Shown here one piece after another: positions 54,251 through 63,991 of a stretch of 64,000 bases of DNA. This DNA is from Ophiura sarsii (taxonomy: Eukaryota; Echinodermata; Ophiuroidea; Amphilepidida; Ophiuridae). Each line of letters starts with the position of its first letter. Within the stretch, counting starts at the first letter, position 1. The stretch spans positions 40,035,098 through 40,099,097 of the forward strand of contig CM069449.1 of NCBI GenBank assembly GCA_035610835.1, in the 5' to 3' direction. Below the pieces are notes generated by a model. It saw nothing but the letters and a program-made list of their open reading frames with translations, was not told where the DNA came from and did no database searches. The position numbers and the translations under genes are program-made.

Positions 54251-56286
54251 GAGAATTTCGGGCAGGAAACATAAAACATTATCTCCCAGAATGGAGGAAA
54301 ATAACTCTGGATCGTTTTGTTTTAGATGCGGTACAGGGATACCGCATACATTTCAGTTCTTTTCCGGTGCAAGACACACCACGGGTTACCAGAGCTGCAG
54401 GGAAAGAGAAGCACGAACTCATTTCACAAGAGATTCAAGTTTTGTTAGCCAAGCAGGCTATCGAGGGAACTACTTACCACCCTCAAGAGTTTATTTCAAA
54501 TCTCTTTCTGGTCCCCAAAAAGAATGGGAGAATGCGGCCAGTAATAAACCTGAAACCACTCAACCAGTTTGTACAGAAACATCATTTCAAGATGGAAACG
54601 TTGGAGTCAGCAATCAGACTCATGAGGAAAGGCGATTATATGGCCACATTGGACCTGAAGGACGCTTATTTTTCAATACCGATCGCAGAGAGCCATCGAA
54701 AATTTCTTCGTTTTATTTGGGAGAATCAGCGGTATCAGTTCCGCGTTCTTCCATTCGGGCTGACGTCCTCACCCAGAGTTTTTACAAAGGTAATGAGACC
54801 AGTGGTGGCAATGCTTCGTCGCCAAGGTATTCGTGTGGTGATATTTTTAGACGACATATTAATTTTGGCATCAACAGCCGACGAATGTCGTCATCATGTA
54901 TCAGTGGCAGTAGAACTGTTAACAGAACTGGGGTTTATGATCAATCAAGAAAAATCAAAAATGACCCCGTCACAGGAGGTTCAGTTCCTGGGATTTCTTT
55001 TAAACGCAAGAACGTTGATGGTAAGCATCTCGGAAGAGAAGTGTCAAGCGGTGATAAACAAGTGCAAAAGAATGTTAAAGAAAGACCAGGCAGTGGTGAG
55101 AGAAGTAGCAAGCTTGGTGGGCCTGTTAAAATCAGTGTCACAGGCAATATTACCTGCAAATCTATTTTGCAGACATCTGCAACAAGCACAGATCGTGACA
55201 TTACGCAAGTCGATAATGGATTTCGACGAGGTTATGGTCATTCCACCCTTAGCGAGGGAGGAGTTGCGTCAGTGGATAAATCTACTTCCAGTTTGGAACG
55301 GTCGTCCAGTATGGCCACCAACGGTGAGCTCGGTACTGCAGACGGATGCATCCCGGGCAGGTTGGGGAGGTATAATGAGAGGTCAAAACAAAAAGGTGAA
55401 CGGCAGATGGGCTCAGGACGAACAGACCTATCATATAAACGTATTAGAAGCAAGGGCAGCAAAGCTTGTCATTCAAACGCTGTGCAGATCAATGACCAAT
55501 GTTCACGTGCGACTTCAAATGGACAATGTCGCAGCAGTAACATACATCAACCATCAAGGGGGGACAAAGTCTCCATTGTTGAACAAGGAAGTAGTGGAGT
55601 TGTGGAAGTGGTGCCTCGCACGGAGAGTTTTAATATCGGCAGAATATCTCCCAGGGGTGCAAAACAAGGCAGCGGATCGTCTGTCAAGAGTATTCTCAGA
55701 CCAAGTAGAGTGGTCGTTAAATCCAAAGGTATTTCAAAGAGTATTAGGAAGAATGTCATTCCAACCAGACGTCGATCTCTTTGCATCAAGGATCAACAAT
55801 CAATTGCCGAGGTTCGTGTCATGGCTTCCGGACCCGATGGCATGGAAAGTGGACGCCCTAGCGTTTCAGTGGGAAAACATAAATCCGTACGCTTTTCCTC
55901 CGTTTTGCCTAGTGGGGAAAGTTCTAGAGAAAGTGCGTCAAGATCAAACACCAGCAATGCTACTGATTGCACCAGTATGGGACGCTCAGTTTTGGTACGC
56001 GGATCTATTGTTAATGTTAATTCAACAACCAGTGTTGTTACCCCGAATGTCAAATCTCCTGTTCATGCCACACAGCGGAGAGGGTCATCCCCTGGCACAC
56101 TCGATGCAGTTAGCAGGGTGGATAATATCAGGTCGCATCTCAGATACGCAGGGATTTCGGGAGACGCTGCATCACTCATCTTGGCGTCTTGGAGAAAAGG
56201 TACTGAAAAACAATACTCAGCGGCCTGGAGAGTCTGGGATCGCTGGTGTCGTCAACGGAGCTGTAATCCAGTTTCTACATCTATAG
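54184..56286 (+). CDS. DIRS ORF2, reverse transcriptase-RNase H
   Basis: The frame is open from 54184, after a stop at 54181-54183, to 56286. It has no early ATG, so it is probably made by -1 frameshifting from ORF1, which overlaps to 54250, or from a non-AUG start. Residues below count from codon 54217. RT signatures include LKDAYFSIPI, LPFGLTSSPRVF and the catalytic FLDDILIL (D212, D213). RNase H follows with D377 (QTDASRAGWGG), E411 (NVLEARAAK), D436 (LQMDNVAAV) and D487 (KAADRLSR). A third block (VDLFASRINNQLPRF, DALAFQWE, YAFPPF, LLIAPVWDAQFW) is the conserved post-RNase H region. Its spacing recalls the Dam-like methyltransferase domain reported in DIRS elements, but no clean DPPY-type motif is visible. 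Confidence 0.93.
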   Translation, partial: SRYQGKIFSEGLDLQTSVPTVLGEFRAGNIKHYLPEWRKITLDRFVLDAVQGYRIHFSSFPVQDTPRVTRAAGKEKHELISQEIQVLLAKQAIEGTTYHPQEFISNLFLVPKKNGRMRPVINLKPLNQFVQKHHFKMETLESAIRLMRKGDYMATLDLKDAYFSIPIAESHRKFLRFIWENQRYQFRVLPFGLTSSPRVFTKVMRPVVAMLRRQGIRVVIFLDDILILASTADECRHHVSVAVELLTELGFMINQEKSKMTPSQEVQFLGFLLNARTLMVSISEEKCQAVINKCKRMLKKDQAVVREVASLVGLLKSVSQAILPANLFCRHLQQAQIVTLRKSIMDFDEVMVIPPLAREELRQWINLLPVWNGRPVWPPTVSSVLQTDASRAGWGGIMRGQNKKVNGRWAQDEQTYHINVLEARAAKLVIQTLCRSMTNVHVRLQMDNVAAVTYINHQGGTKSPLLNKEVVELWKWCLARRVLISAEYLPGVQNKAADRLSRVFSDQVEWSLNPKVFQRVLGRMSFQPDVDLFASRINNQLPRFVSWLPDPMAWKVDALAFQWENINPYAFPPFCLVGKVLEKVRQDQTPAMLLIAPVWDAQFWYADLLLMLIQQPVLLPRMSNLLFMPHSGEGHPLAHSMQLAGWIISGRISDTQGFRETLHHSSWRLGEKVLKNNTQRPGESGIAGVVNGAVIQFLHL

Positions 56287-57101
56287 CTGAAGTTTGTGAT
56301 TTCTTGTCTAACCTGTTTAAGGATGGCCTATTATACTCTACCATCAATACGCATCGATCAGCAATATCGATGACACATGTTCCGATTGATGGAGTGCGTG
56401 TGGGAGCACATTATTTGGTTAAGCGGTTAATGAAAGGAGTTTTTAACGCACGGCCGCCTGTGCCTCGTTATGCATTCACATGGCCTGTTGGGCAAGTTAT
56501 GAGGTATTTGAAGAGTCTGGGGCCTAATGAAGGCCTATCATTGAAGTTATTATCTATGAAAACAGCAATTTTGGTAGCGTTAGTGTCTTCCGACAGAGGA
56601 GCAACTATTACGTCGCTTGATATGAAGTTTATGATTAAAACAGGAACAGAAGTGAGGTTTCTGGTGTCGAAACCTACTAAAACGACTCGGCCAGGATCTG
56701 GCGTTCGAGAGATTATATTGAAGAAGTATACTAAGGAAAAAAGGATTTGTCCAGTATCAGCAGTGCTGGAGTACGTCAAGGTGACGGAAAGGTTAAGGGG
56801 TGGAGAAAAACAGTTGTTTATTTCGTATCAGAAGCCATTTAAGGCAGTATGCTCCAGTACAGTCGCTAGATGGATAAAAACAATTATGAAAGCAGCAGGT
56901 ATTGATGTATCAATTTTCAAACCTCATTCAACACGTTCAGCGGCATCCTCGCAAGCATATCAGAGAGGAGTCTCAGTACCAGACATACTCAAGACAGGTG
57001 ACTGGGCTAGCGCTACAACATTCCAACGATTTTATAATCGTCCAGTACTACATGAATCATTTACGGAGGCCATACTGGGAGGAGCTTTAAAATCTGCATA
57101 A
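56070..57101 (+). CDS. DIRS ORF3, tyrosine recombinase
   Basis: The recombinase domain occupies the end of a frame that stays open from 54108 to 57101. The part upstream of about 56070 lies opposite the RT frame and has low-complexity, serine/arginine-rich content, so it is probably mostly overlap by-product. The true start is not fixed. Counting from 54108, the N-terminal core-binding part begins near residue 675 (RSHLRYAGISGDAASL, SWRKGTEKQYSAAW). Catalytic residues are R830 (SSDRGATITSLD), H940 and R943 (KPHSTRSAAS) and the nucleophile Y976 (FQRFYNRPV). This enzyme integrates the circular DNA copy. Its stop codon (57099-57101) falls inside the internal complementary region, so the last residue and stop are constrained by that repeat. 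Confidence 0.92.
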   Translation, partial: TQRRGSSPGTLDAVSRVDNIRSHLRYAGISGDAASLILASWRKGTEKQYSAAWRVWDRWCRQRSCNPVSTSIAEVCDFLSNLFKDGLLYSTINTHRSAISMTHVPIDGVRVGAHYLVKRLMKGVFNARPPVPRYAFTWPVGQVMRYLKSLGPNEGLSLKLLSMKTAILVALVSSDRGATITSLDMKFMIKTGTEVRFLVSKPTKTTRPGSGVREIILKKYTKEKRICPVSAVLEYVKVTERLRGGEKQLFISYQKPFKAVCSSTVARWIKTIMKAAGIDVSIFKPHSTRSAASSQAYQRGVSVPDILKTGDWASATTFQRFYNRPVLHESFTEAILGGALKSA

Positions 57102-57210
57102 GTTGTCTTGTCTACCGACGGACGACTGTATGATAATTACAAATTATACAAAGGGACTTACCTGCAGGATAATTGGAATTATCCCTAAGGAAGTCCGGAA
57201 GGTAGACAAG
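57094..57210 (+). repeat. DIRS internal complementary region
   Basis: 57094-57138 is the perfect complement of the left end 52309-52353. 57135-57210 is the perfect complement of the right end 57414-57489. The two parts overlap at AATT (57135-57138). The region is the template that lets both ends be restored during DNA synthesis, and it overlaps the recombinase stop codon. Confidence 0.95.
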
Positions 57211-57296
57211 GCATACTGCCCTCCCAGATTACATTGGAACCCACCCAAGACCAGTATGGCAAATGAATATGTCCTCGGGGCATCAATGTCATAAGA

Positions 57297-57423
57297 CGAC
57301 GGTGGCTACGTGGCGCATGGGGATATACCTATTGTGGACTGCTCCATTTAGCTTTAAAGGGAAGATGTATTACCCAGTGAGGGGCTAGAGAACGGAATAA
57401 CTGCATAAGTTGTCTTGTCTACC
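57297..57423 (-). repeat. DIRS right inverted terminal repeat
   Basis: Perfect complement of 52331-52457. It continues into the right-end extension to 57489, which is absent from the left end. Confidence 0.95.
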
Positions 57424-57796
57424 TTCCGGACTTCCTTAGGGATAATTCCAATTATCCTGCAGGTAAGTCCCTTTGTATAATTTGTAATTTTTCAACCTAA
57501 TTTTGTAGCTTAGTACTAGACCCTACTATACCCAAAATATAGTAAACTTGATCTATAAACATTACTTAGAAAATACACAATTTCTAATAGTTGAAAAATT
57601 TACTCAAGAGGTGAAAAATCAAACATATGTCTCACTTCAACAGCAGTGTAACTTTAATGCTGCATTAAATATGGTGGGTGGCTGTTGCTAAGGGCCACCA
57701 CTAGAGGGCAGTATTTCAATAATTCAGTGAAAGCTCTAGGAGAAAATCTCAATGTTCCTACTTGCCCCACGTTCCTACTAACCCCCATCTCCCCTA

Positions 57797-58886
57797 CCTG
57801 AAAGATCAGTTTGCTCATAGAACAATGGTTTATCGTCGCCTTATGGCCAACACACCAATTAGAACCAGTGTGAACGGGCCTACTGATAGTGATAGATAGA
57901 ATTCAAACAGAGACACTGTGTGGCCGTATAATGACTTACATAATTTACAAGTTGAATGGTTAATTTGTTATTTGTAACAGAGAGCAAACAATAAATATTG
58001 GGAATAATACTTATGAGTAATAGTTTCTTTTGTTTAAGACGTTATTCAATGTATGTGTCTGTGCTATTAGGTTGAGTATGAGTTTATTATGTTCACTATA
58101 CTTTGTTCAGTATAGGCAAGACTTGTGAATTAATCCACACACAAAATTAATTCTAACCGTAGCGTGTATAATTTAATGTTAGCATGCAGCTGGATTATTA
58201 TAAACAACTGCGCACAATGCATGATGCACGCCCATATTTAATAGATGAGTTAACAAGAAGGAATTATTTTTGTGCGAATAAATGGACGGACCGTGTAAAC
58301 AAACAAACAAATACAATCACAATTTTTGTCTTTGGGTACTGAACAAACTATAGGGTATTTAAATTAACATTCCTTTTTGGGATGATGTCACTGCATACGT
58401 TGCCTGCCAATGCCATTTGACTTGGGTGCAATATTATTCTGCAATCACTTGGAGATTGGTTACCTGCGTAATACCGTCACAAATTTCAGACATTTTAGGT
58501 GAAAAAACAAGTATGGAAGGTGACAAAAATAAAACTGATCAACTTGGAAAGGTCTATCCCTGAACAGTTTTTTCCTCAAAAATCATCTGAAATATTGCAA
58601 ACCTTTGATGTTTGACCAACAATATTTAAGCAAGAATGTAGATGTCAATTATCTTAATAAATTCCTTTCAATTAATTTTTTTTACTGTGATCCACTTCAC
58701 ACAACAAAAATAAAAAATATGATCACTCATCTTGAGGGGGGGGGGGGGGGCACTCACCAGTGTGGTGACGAATGATAGTTTTAATAATTTAACTTGACTT
58801 TGATTATAAAAAGCACCATATTTGATTTGAAATATTATTCTAAATAAAAATACAAATAAATCCTGTAGGGTCCAGGCACATAGCGG
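57797..58886. other. nothing recognised
   Basis: Apart from a G run at 58735-58750, no supported feature. Confidence 0.5.
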
Positions 58887-59118
58887 GGTAATATCAAGGG
58901 TTGAGCCCCAGAAGGTCGTAACTCAATTTTTGGGCAAATTGATATTTTGGTACAAAAATAATCCATATAACCTAAATTTTCAGAACCATAAAAGAGATTA
59001 TAGAGAAGTTGGGTGCTACAGTGTATTGTAATGAGTCCCAAATATTTGAAAGTCGATTATTTCAAAATAGCATTTCTTGAGTTACGGCCTTCTGGCGCTC
59101 AACCTCGATATGTTATAC
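58887..59118. mobile_element. fold-back element, ~40-bp arms
   Basis: The arms GGTTGAGCCCCAGAAGGTCG and the complement of CGGCCTTCTGGCGCTCAACC continue to GTAACTCAA on one side and ATAT on the other. Termini are not sharply defined. Confidence 0.7.
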
Positions 59119-59493
59119 ACCAAATTAAAAAAATGTGAACCATCACATCAAAACAGACCAGTTGTCTCCGGGATATGAAAATTCATGTTAAAAAACTATT
59201 TGTTAGCTTACAAATTACAGCTAATTTGTCAACATTGACCATGGAACGCAAGTTTTATGTAACTATAGGTGGAAAATTTGTTTTATTTTCTTTATTTTTC
59301 TCAACTTCTTTTGTTGTTATTGGCAGATGAGCCTTGCCAACAACTGATCGGTTTCGATATGATGGGTCAAAATGTTTGACAATCACTGGCGCCCGTGAAT
59401 GGATTTCAAAATCACAATGAGGCCCGGGTGGTAGAAAAGGTTGCACATGCTTGATGTACATAATGCACATTTATTTTTTAAATAGTCTTGATA

Positions 59494-59664
59494 TACTGTA
59501 AAACAACTTAATTTTGCTAGCAATTTAATTTCGCTAGGAGATTAATTTCGCCAAATTAAATTACCGCCGATCATAATATTTATATGATTATATATAGGAC
59601 GATGAAACAAATTAATGCTAATTCGCTAAATAAAGTTGCCGAGAAATTAAACTGTTTTACAGTA
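59494..59664. mobile_element. MITE of TACTGTAAAA family
   Basis: Ends TACTGTAAAACA and TGTTTTACAGTA are perfect complements. The 171-bp body repeats AATTTCGCTA and TTAATTTCGCCA words. Confidence 0.85.
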
Positions 59665-59953
59665 TTATTATTTGATTTGTGGCATTTTCATTTATATTGT
59701 CATTACATTTGGTTTTGATGATGGTGAGTGATCGGTGATTCTCACAAGATCCGTCCCTCATCTGCAATGTCATTGTTCACTCTAACCTTAGAGATAAAAT
59801 GCATCTTTTGTGGGTATATTTGAGCCCGAACAGCAGCATTATCATTGTCAATGTTGATGTACATGTACATATCATAAATATTTAGCAGACTATGTTGATG
59901 TTTCTTGATGTTGTTATTGATTGATTTCAAGTTTGGCAATTGACCCTGCAGTG

Positions 59954-60141
59954 CAGCCCTCAAATTAACCGAAGGCACCGAAGGCAATTGCCGTCGGTGC
60001 CCCACCTAGTTGCCTCGATGCCCTCAACTTCTGGCTGTTTTTACTCCATTGAAAAGTACATGATTGCCTTGGTGGAAGTTGGTGCCCCTTTCAAATTGCC
60101 TGAAATTGCCTTGCCCTTTCCATTTCTTAATTTGAGGGCTG
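59954..60141. mobile_element. hAT MITE with exact 8-bp duplication
   Basis: TIRs CAGCCCTCAAATTAA and TTAATTTGAGGGCTG are perfect complements. They are flanked exactly by CTGCAGTG (59946-59953, 60142-60149). The 188-bp unit is about as long as, and closely related to, 23994-24171. Confidence 0.95.
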
Positions 60142-62602
60142 CTGCAGTGCATTTCGGTAAATGTCCATCCTTTTTTCAAAATGCTGAGGTGAAAGCAACC
60201 ACATACATGTAGGAGGTATGACCAGGTCAAACACAGGTATATAGGCATCAAGGCAATTCTGTTATTCTTACAGACCAGTCAGTGGTTTAGCTACAAAATA
60301 TGAAAGATGATGAAACTCATCTAATGATGCACTCTGCTTTTGAAGGACAGAATGCCGTCATCATTTATTTCTCTAACTACACTGTCACAGTAGGTGAGAT
60401 CCAATACAGTTGAACACAGTATGTGAATGAACGTTCTGTCAGTTGAAAGGGTTCTTGAGGCTGGTTCACTCAGTGCATGATTTGGTACAGATAAGCTGAT
60501 TGCGAGTTGCTTGTCTCATTTCTGAAAATAAATAACAAAACAAGAAATTTGATGGAATAAGCCAAGGTTATTTTGGTGGCATTTTTAATGTCTGGATGCC
60601 CTTACTTTAGGTGACAAAAAACAACACCCCGTGCAGTGGCGGATACAGGGGGCGAAGGGGTGGGTGCGCTGTAAAATTTGACAATATACCTTTTTTGTGT
60701 ACCACTGTACCATTTTCAGAGATATAGGTAGGTTCCGTCGGTACATTTGCAAGTTCTATCATGCGATATTTTTTGCCGGTTTTGGGTAACCCCCCCCCCC
60801 CCCCACCACTTAGCAGAATTTCATGAGCTGGCGGGCAAAAAAAAGTTTTTTGTTGTTAGCACATTTGACCGACCCATTATTTAGAAATCGGTGAACAAAT
60901 GGTCACGTGCAGATGGAAGAAGAAAAAAATGTTTGGGCCTGTCAAAATTCTGCACGGTTTTTTACGGATTTTTAAACATTTTAAGGTCATTTTCAATTCA
61001 AGGGGATAAAAGTTAAAAAACACACCAACAAAGGGTCTGTTTGCCCTGTTTGTTGTAAGAAGGATCGAGCAGCATAATCCTGTAACCTTGCTAACTCCGA
61101 CAAGAAGCACTGCGCTGGTTGCAGACCCCCGTCTCATTGCGCAATCACGCAAAGGACAATAAAGGCTCCAATTTCTTTTTGGAGAGTGATACACAATCTG
61201 CTGGACTCTGGCCACGGAAGACCGGGTTCGATTCCTGGAGCGGCACACATCATTTTTCTTTCCTTATTCGTTCCGTGTTTCCCTACATTAGCTTTGCAAC
61301 ACCCCATGAGATAGAGTTAAGCCTTTAATTCTATAACAAATTAGCATTGATATTACCCTCGGTCCAAGTGCACAATTAAAATATTATAAAGTAAAGCTTA
61401 CCTTTATAACTAATAATATAAGTTAGTACACTACAATCCAGCCATACCAGCTAGGTCAATGTGTTCCTGTCAGTGTCAATTATTAGTAGTACACCACCAG
61501 AACAGATGATGATTGGAATGAACACTGTAAATTACAGTCCATGTAATCATGGACTTATCGTGTTTCTTGCTCGGTGTCTTCTTGTGAACTGAGTTGAATG
61601 CACTGCGGCTGATGATACACCGTATAATATACAGTGACCGTATGCGGTACGGGCGTATTTCGTATGGTTGAAAAAATGTGTTCAAAAATTCTCCGTATTT
61701 CACATCAAATGTCCTACATGCCACGGTAAAACGAAATACAAAATAACGTCCATCGTACTCGAATCAACACTCGTTGACTAATAGATATGTGATAATTGTT
61801 CTTTTAAGTGGATTTGCAGAGCAAATTGAGTTGTTCATTTCACTTCATGGGCGCTGCCATTTGTTTACATTGTATTCTCGCGGAAACACGAAAATGGATA
61901 ACGCGAGATTTCAATTTGGCAGTGTTGCAAGCCCGTTTATTTTTTCTCCGCCCGATGCCATACAAAATCTGACCTACCCCCCCTGTGCCAAATCTACATG
62001 CTGGAAGGACGCCCGCTAGGATAAATTTGGGGCAAGGCATGCACGCGATATTCATTTCGCATCCTAATTTGGTCCGTTTTTATTATCCCGAAGTGCTTTG
62101 CGTCAATGGAGCAAATAATGCTGCAAATGTGAACTATTGCGCAATCGCGTAAATTAGTGCAGACGACAATTCAAAATGGCGATTTTCTTGTACTACGATA
62201 GCCACCGTTCGGACTAAAATTGTAGCTTTACAAATACGTCTCGACATATGACCCTCAGCCAAAATATTTTCCTCAGAGATATAGCTACATTTCTGTGTAT
62301 GTGACTTTTTTCTATCTGTCAAGATCGCATAGGAAATAGCATTTATACGTCCCGAAAATTGACACATAATACGATTGTTGTTTTTCGTTCGCACTAATCT
62401 CTTACACAGCTGCTAGAGTACCACTATTTAGTGTTCGCAAATGTGCATCGTGAACTCCATTTTTTTATAGGTGTCAGAGATTGCCTAACGGTGATGCATG
62501 CTGGGATTTAATTTTCAGACCAGATTGGCTCGAATAATGGCAAATCGCATAGGGGAACCGGGTTTTGCTGGCCGTTTCCCATCCCGAGTTTATATATCCC
62601 TG
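60142..62602. other. intergenic, decayed repeats, no gene
   Basis: A solo hAT-like end CAGTGGCGGATACAGGGGG begins at 60634 without a right partner. A tRNA-like B box (GGTTCGATTCC) at 61227-61237 has a five-base-pair T stem but no acceptor match, so it is probably an eroded SINE. A CpG-richer zone at about 61840-62640 could be regulatory. Confidence 0.45.
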
Positions 62603-62911
62603 CCACAGCCGAATCTTGCGTAACGACGGACGCTTTTAGTGATGGGCGGTATGATATTTCACTCACTAAAGCAGTACGAAGTTATCTCGACCGTAACTAT
62701 CTCGTCGTGTATCGCATTTTGTTCAACTCGACCCAGCGAACTCAACCAGCAGAAATCGTTTTTTGTTTCAATTTGACTCAAGTCAAGTCCTAAGTTACGT
62801 CTATTCCGTATGTATAACAGCAAAGATTTATTCAAAGCAATAATTCTTCAAGAAAAGTCGCCGAAAGCCAAAAAGGGCAGAAAAGGTAGGGCAAGTACGT
62901 TGTTGGTGGGT
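62603..62911 (-). repeat. inverted copy of 9352-9646
   Basis: The match begins at CCACAGCCGAATCTTGCGTA and runs to GGTAGGGCAAGTACG with one extra insertion near the end. Beyond it (62912-62965) a segment resembles one partial unit of the 182-bp array (CCAATTGGGGACAGATAGT, reversed). The copy therefore kept at most a remnant of the satellite. Confidence 0.8.
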
Positions 62912-63332
62912 TTTTTCTTTTTTTTTTCCCTACCAATTGGGGACAGATAGTGAAACATGCAAAATACCCTATGATGAATAATACCAACTGATGACAAATA
63001 ACACTAAGTATGATTTGTTGTACTAGGGCAACGGTAATGGGCAAATAGTGCACGCATCAGTAATTTCGTACGGTGGCGCAGGCGTAGCTAGGATGGGGGC
63101 AAGATTACGAAAGTTTTGTTGCAGTCAGATCAGGAAACTTGAGACCGGGGTCAAAGTTCTGCATTATCACCAATGTGAGCGCAAGAAAGTCCATATTGAG
63201 ATACAGGCTTTTAAAGTTTTTAAAATGTTGTAGAAAATTACCAAAAGGTGCTATTGTAATGAAAGTTGACAATATTATAAGTTTAGTCTTTTTGACAAAA
63301 ATGTCGTATTAAGCGATATCGATTATTATTAT

Positions 63333-63370
63333 ACTAGCGGGAACCCGCGCTTCGCGCGGGCCCCGCTAGT
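63333..63370. repeat. 38-bp GC-rich hairpin
   Basis: ACTAGCGGG pairs with CCCGCTAGT, and inside it CCCGCGC pairs with GCGCGGG across a TTC loop. It lies alone in AT-rich DNA. It could be an end or subterminal hairpin of a mobile element. Confidence 0.8.
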
Positions 63371-63911
63371 AGTGAGCCCCCACTTGAGCGGTTTGTAGGG
63401 GTGTGTTGGTGGTTTTTTTTTGTACACGATCCCAAAATGTCATGTATCATCATTTTTATGCCGCCCCCACCCCGCTCAACGAACGTGATTATTGTTATGA
63501 CCACTCCCATGCTCAGACCTATCTAGTAATAGTAAAATTCGGAATATTGGGGGGAAAGTTGATGCGGAAGGGAAAATTAAAAATAAGGGTAGACACATGT
63601 AAAACACGTGTAAAAACACGACACCTCCATCCAAGTGATATTTGGTACCTCTACCCTGGCCCTCTTATCGAAGAAAATGACAGCCCCCCTAACATAATCC
63701 ATAACATACCATGTGCCATTAATAATCCAGGTACTTGATCATGGGGGGGGGGGGGGGGGGGGGCGGTAGCCTAATACGGAACATAATGACCCAAACTATG
63801 ATTGTGTTTGCCGCCCCCGGGGATGGCCATGTTAAGCCGGAGTCAGGTAGGTGATCGGGCATCTCGCTGCAGTGCTGGGGTTGCGCTCTCTTAACGTGGT
63901 GGGGCTCAAAA

Positions 63912-63991
63912 ATAACCCGTACCCATTTGGGTTGGGGTGCATAGCAAGCAATAACCCGTGCCCATTTGGGATGGGTGTATAGCAAGCAATA
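63912..63991. repeat. 39-bp tandem repeat at window end
   Basis: ATAACCCGTACCCATTTGGG and ATAACCCGTGCCCATTTGGG are successive units, each with TGTATAGCAAGCA or TGCATAGCAAGCA. The array may continue past the window. The ACCCATTT word also occurs in 31335-31705. Confidence 0.75.

Larger units (their letters stand above)
52309..57489 (+). mobile_element. DIRS-1-like tyrosine-recombinase retrotransposon, apparently full length
   Basis: The 5.18-kb element has inverted termini (52331-52457 against 57297-57423), three overlapping open frames and an internal complementary region (57094-57210). This is the classic DIRS layout, in which a circular DNA intermediate is closed using the internal region and integrated by the tyrosine recombinase without a target duplication. 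The 127-bp inverted termini are identical along their full length, and all catalytic residues looked for in RT, RNase H and recombinase are present. No frame break was found. It inserted at AATT inside an older TIR element, and AATT remains at both edges. The left extension is 52309-52330 and the right extension 57424-57489, so the two ends differ outside the shared repeat. Confidence 0.95.
51650..57794. mobile_element. TIR element split by the DIRS insertion
   Basis: The outer ends GGGGAGACGGGGGTTAGTAG and the complement of CTACTAACCCCCATCTCCCC pair over 26 bp with one mismatch. TA flanks both sides (51648-51649, 57795-57796). Without the DIRS insertion the unit would be about 960 bp. Subterminal words such as GGGGTAAGTTGGAACA recur in both orientations (51842-51885, 52210-52256, 57750-57780). 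A TA duplication suggests a Tc1/mariner-type mobiliser, but the family is not recognised. Confidence 0.75.

Noticed and set aside
54108..56069. First ~650 codons of the recombinase frame as a separate protein
   Set aside because: Lies opposite the RT-RNase H frame and has no recognisable domain. Treated as overlap unless translation is shown.
55547..56779. Minus-strand open frames within the DIRS element
   Set aside because: Antisense shadows of the RT and recombinase frames.
52309..57489. LTR retrotransposon (Ty3-like) reading of the element
   Set aside because: No protease, no integrase and no direct LTRs. It has a tyrosine recombinase, inverted termini and an internal complementary region.
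60877..61248. Minus-strand open frame of 123 codons
   Set aside because: Crosses an eroded repeat and SINE-like segment, with no domain or coding-like features.
61190..61250. tRNA gene suggested by GGTTCGATTCC and a T stem
   Set aside because: No matching acceptor stem, D arm or anticodon arm at the right spacing; an eroded SINE is more likely.
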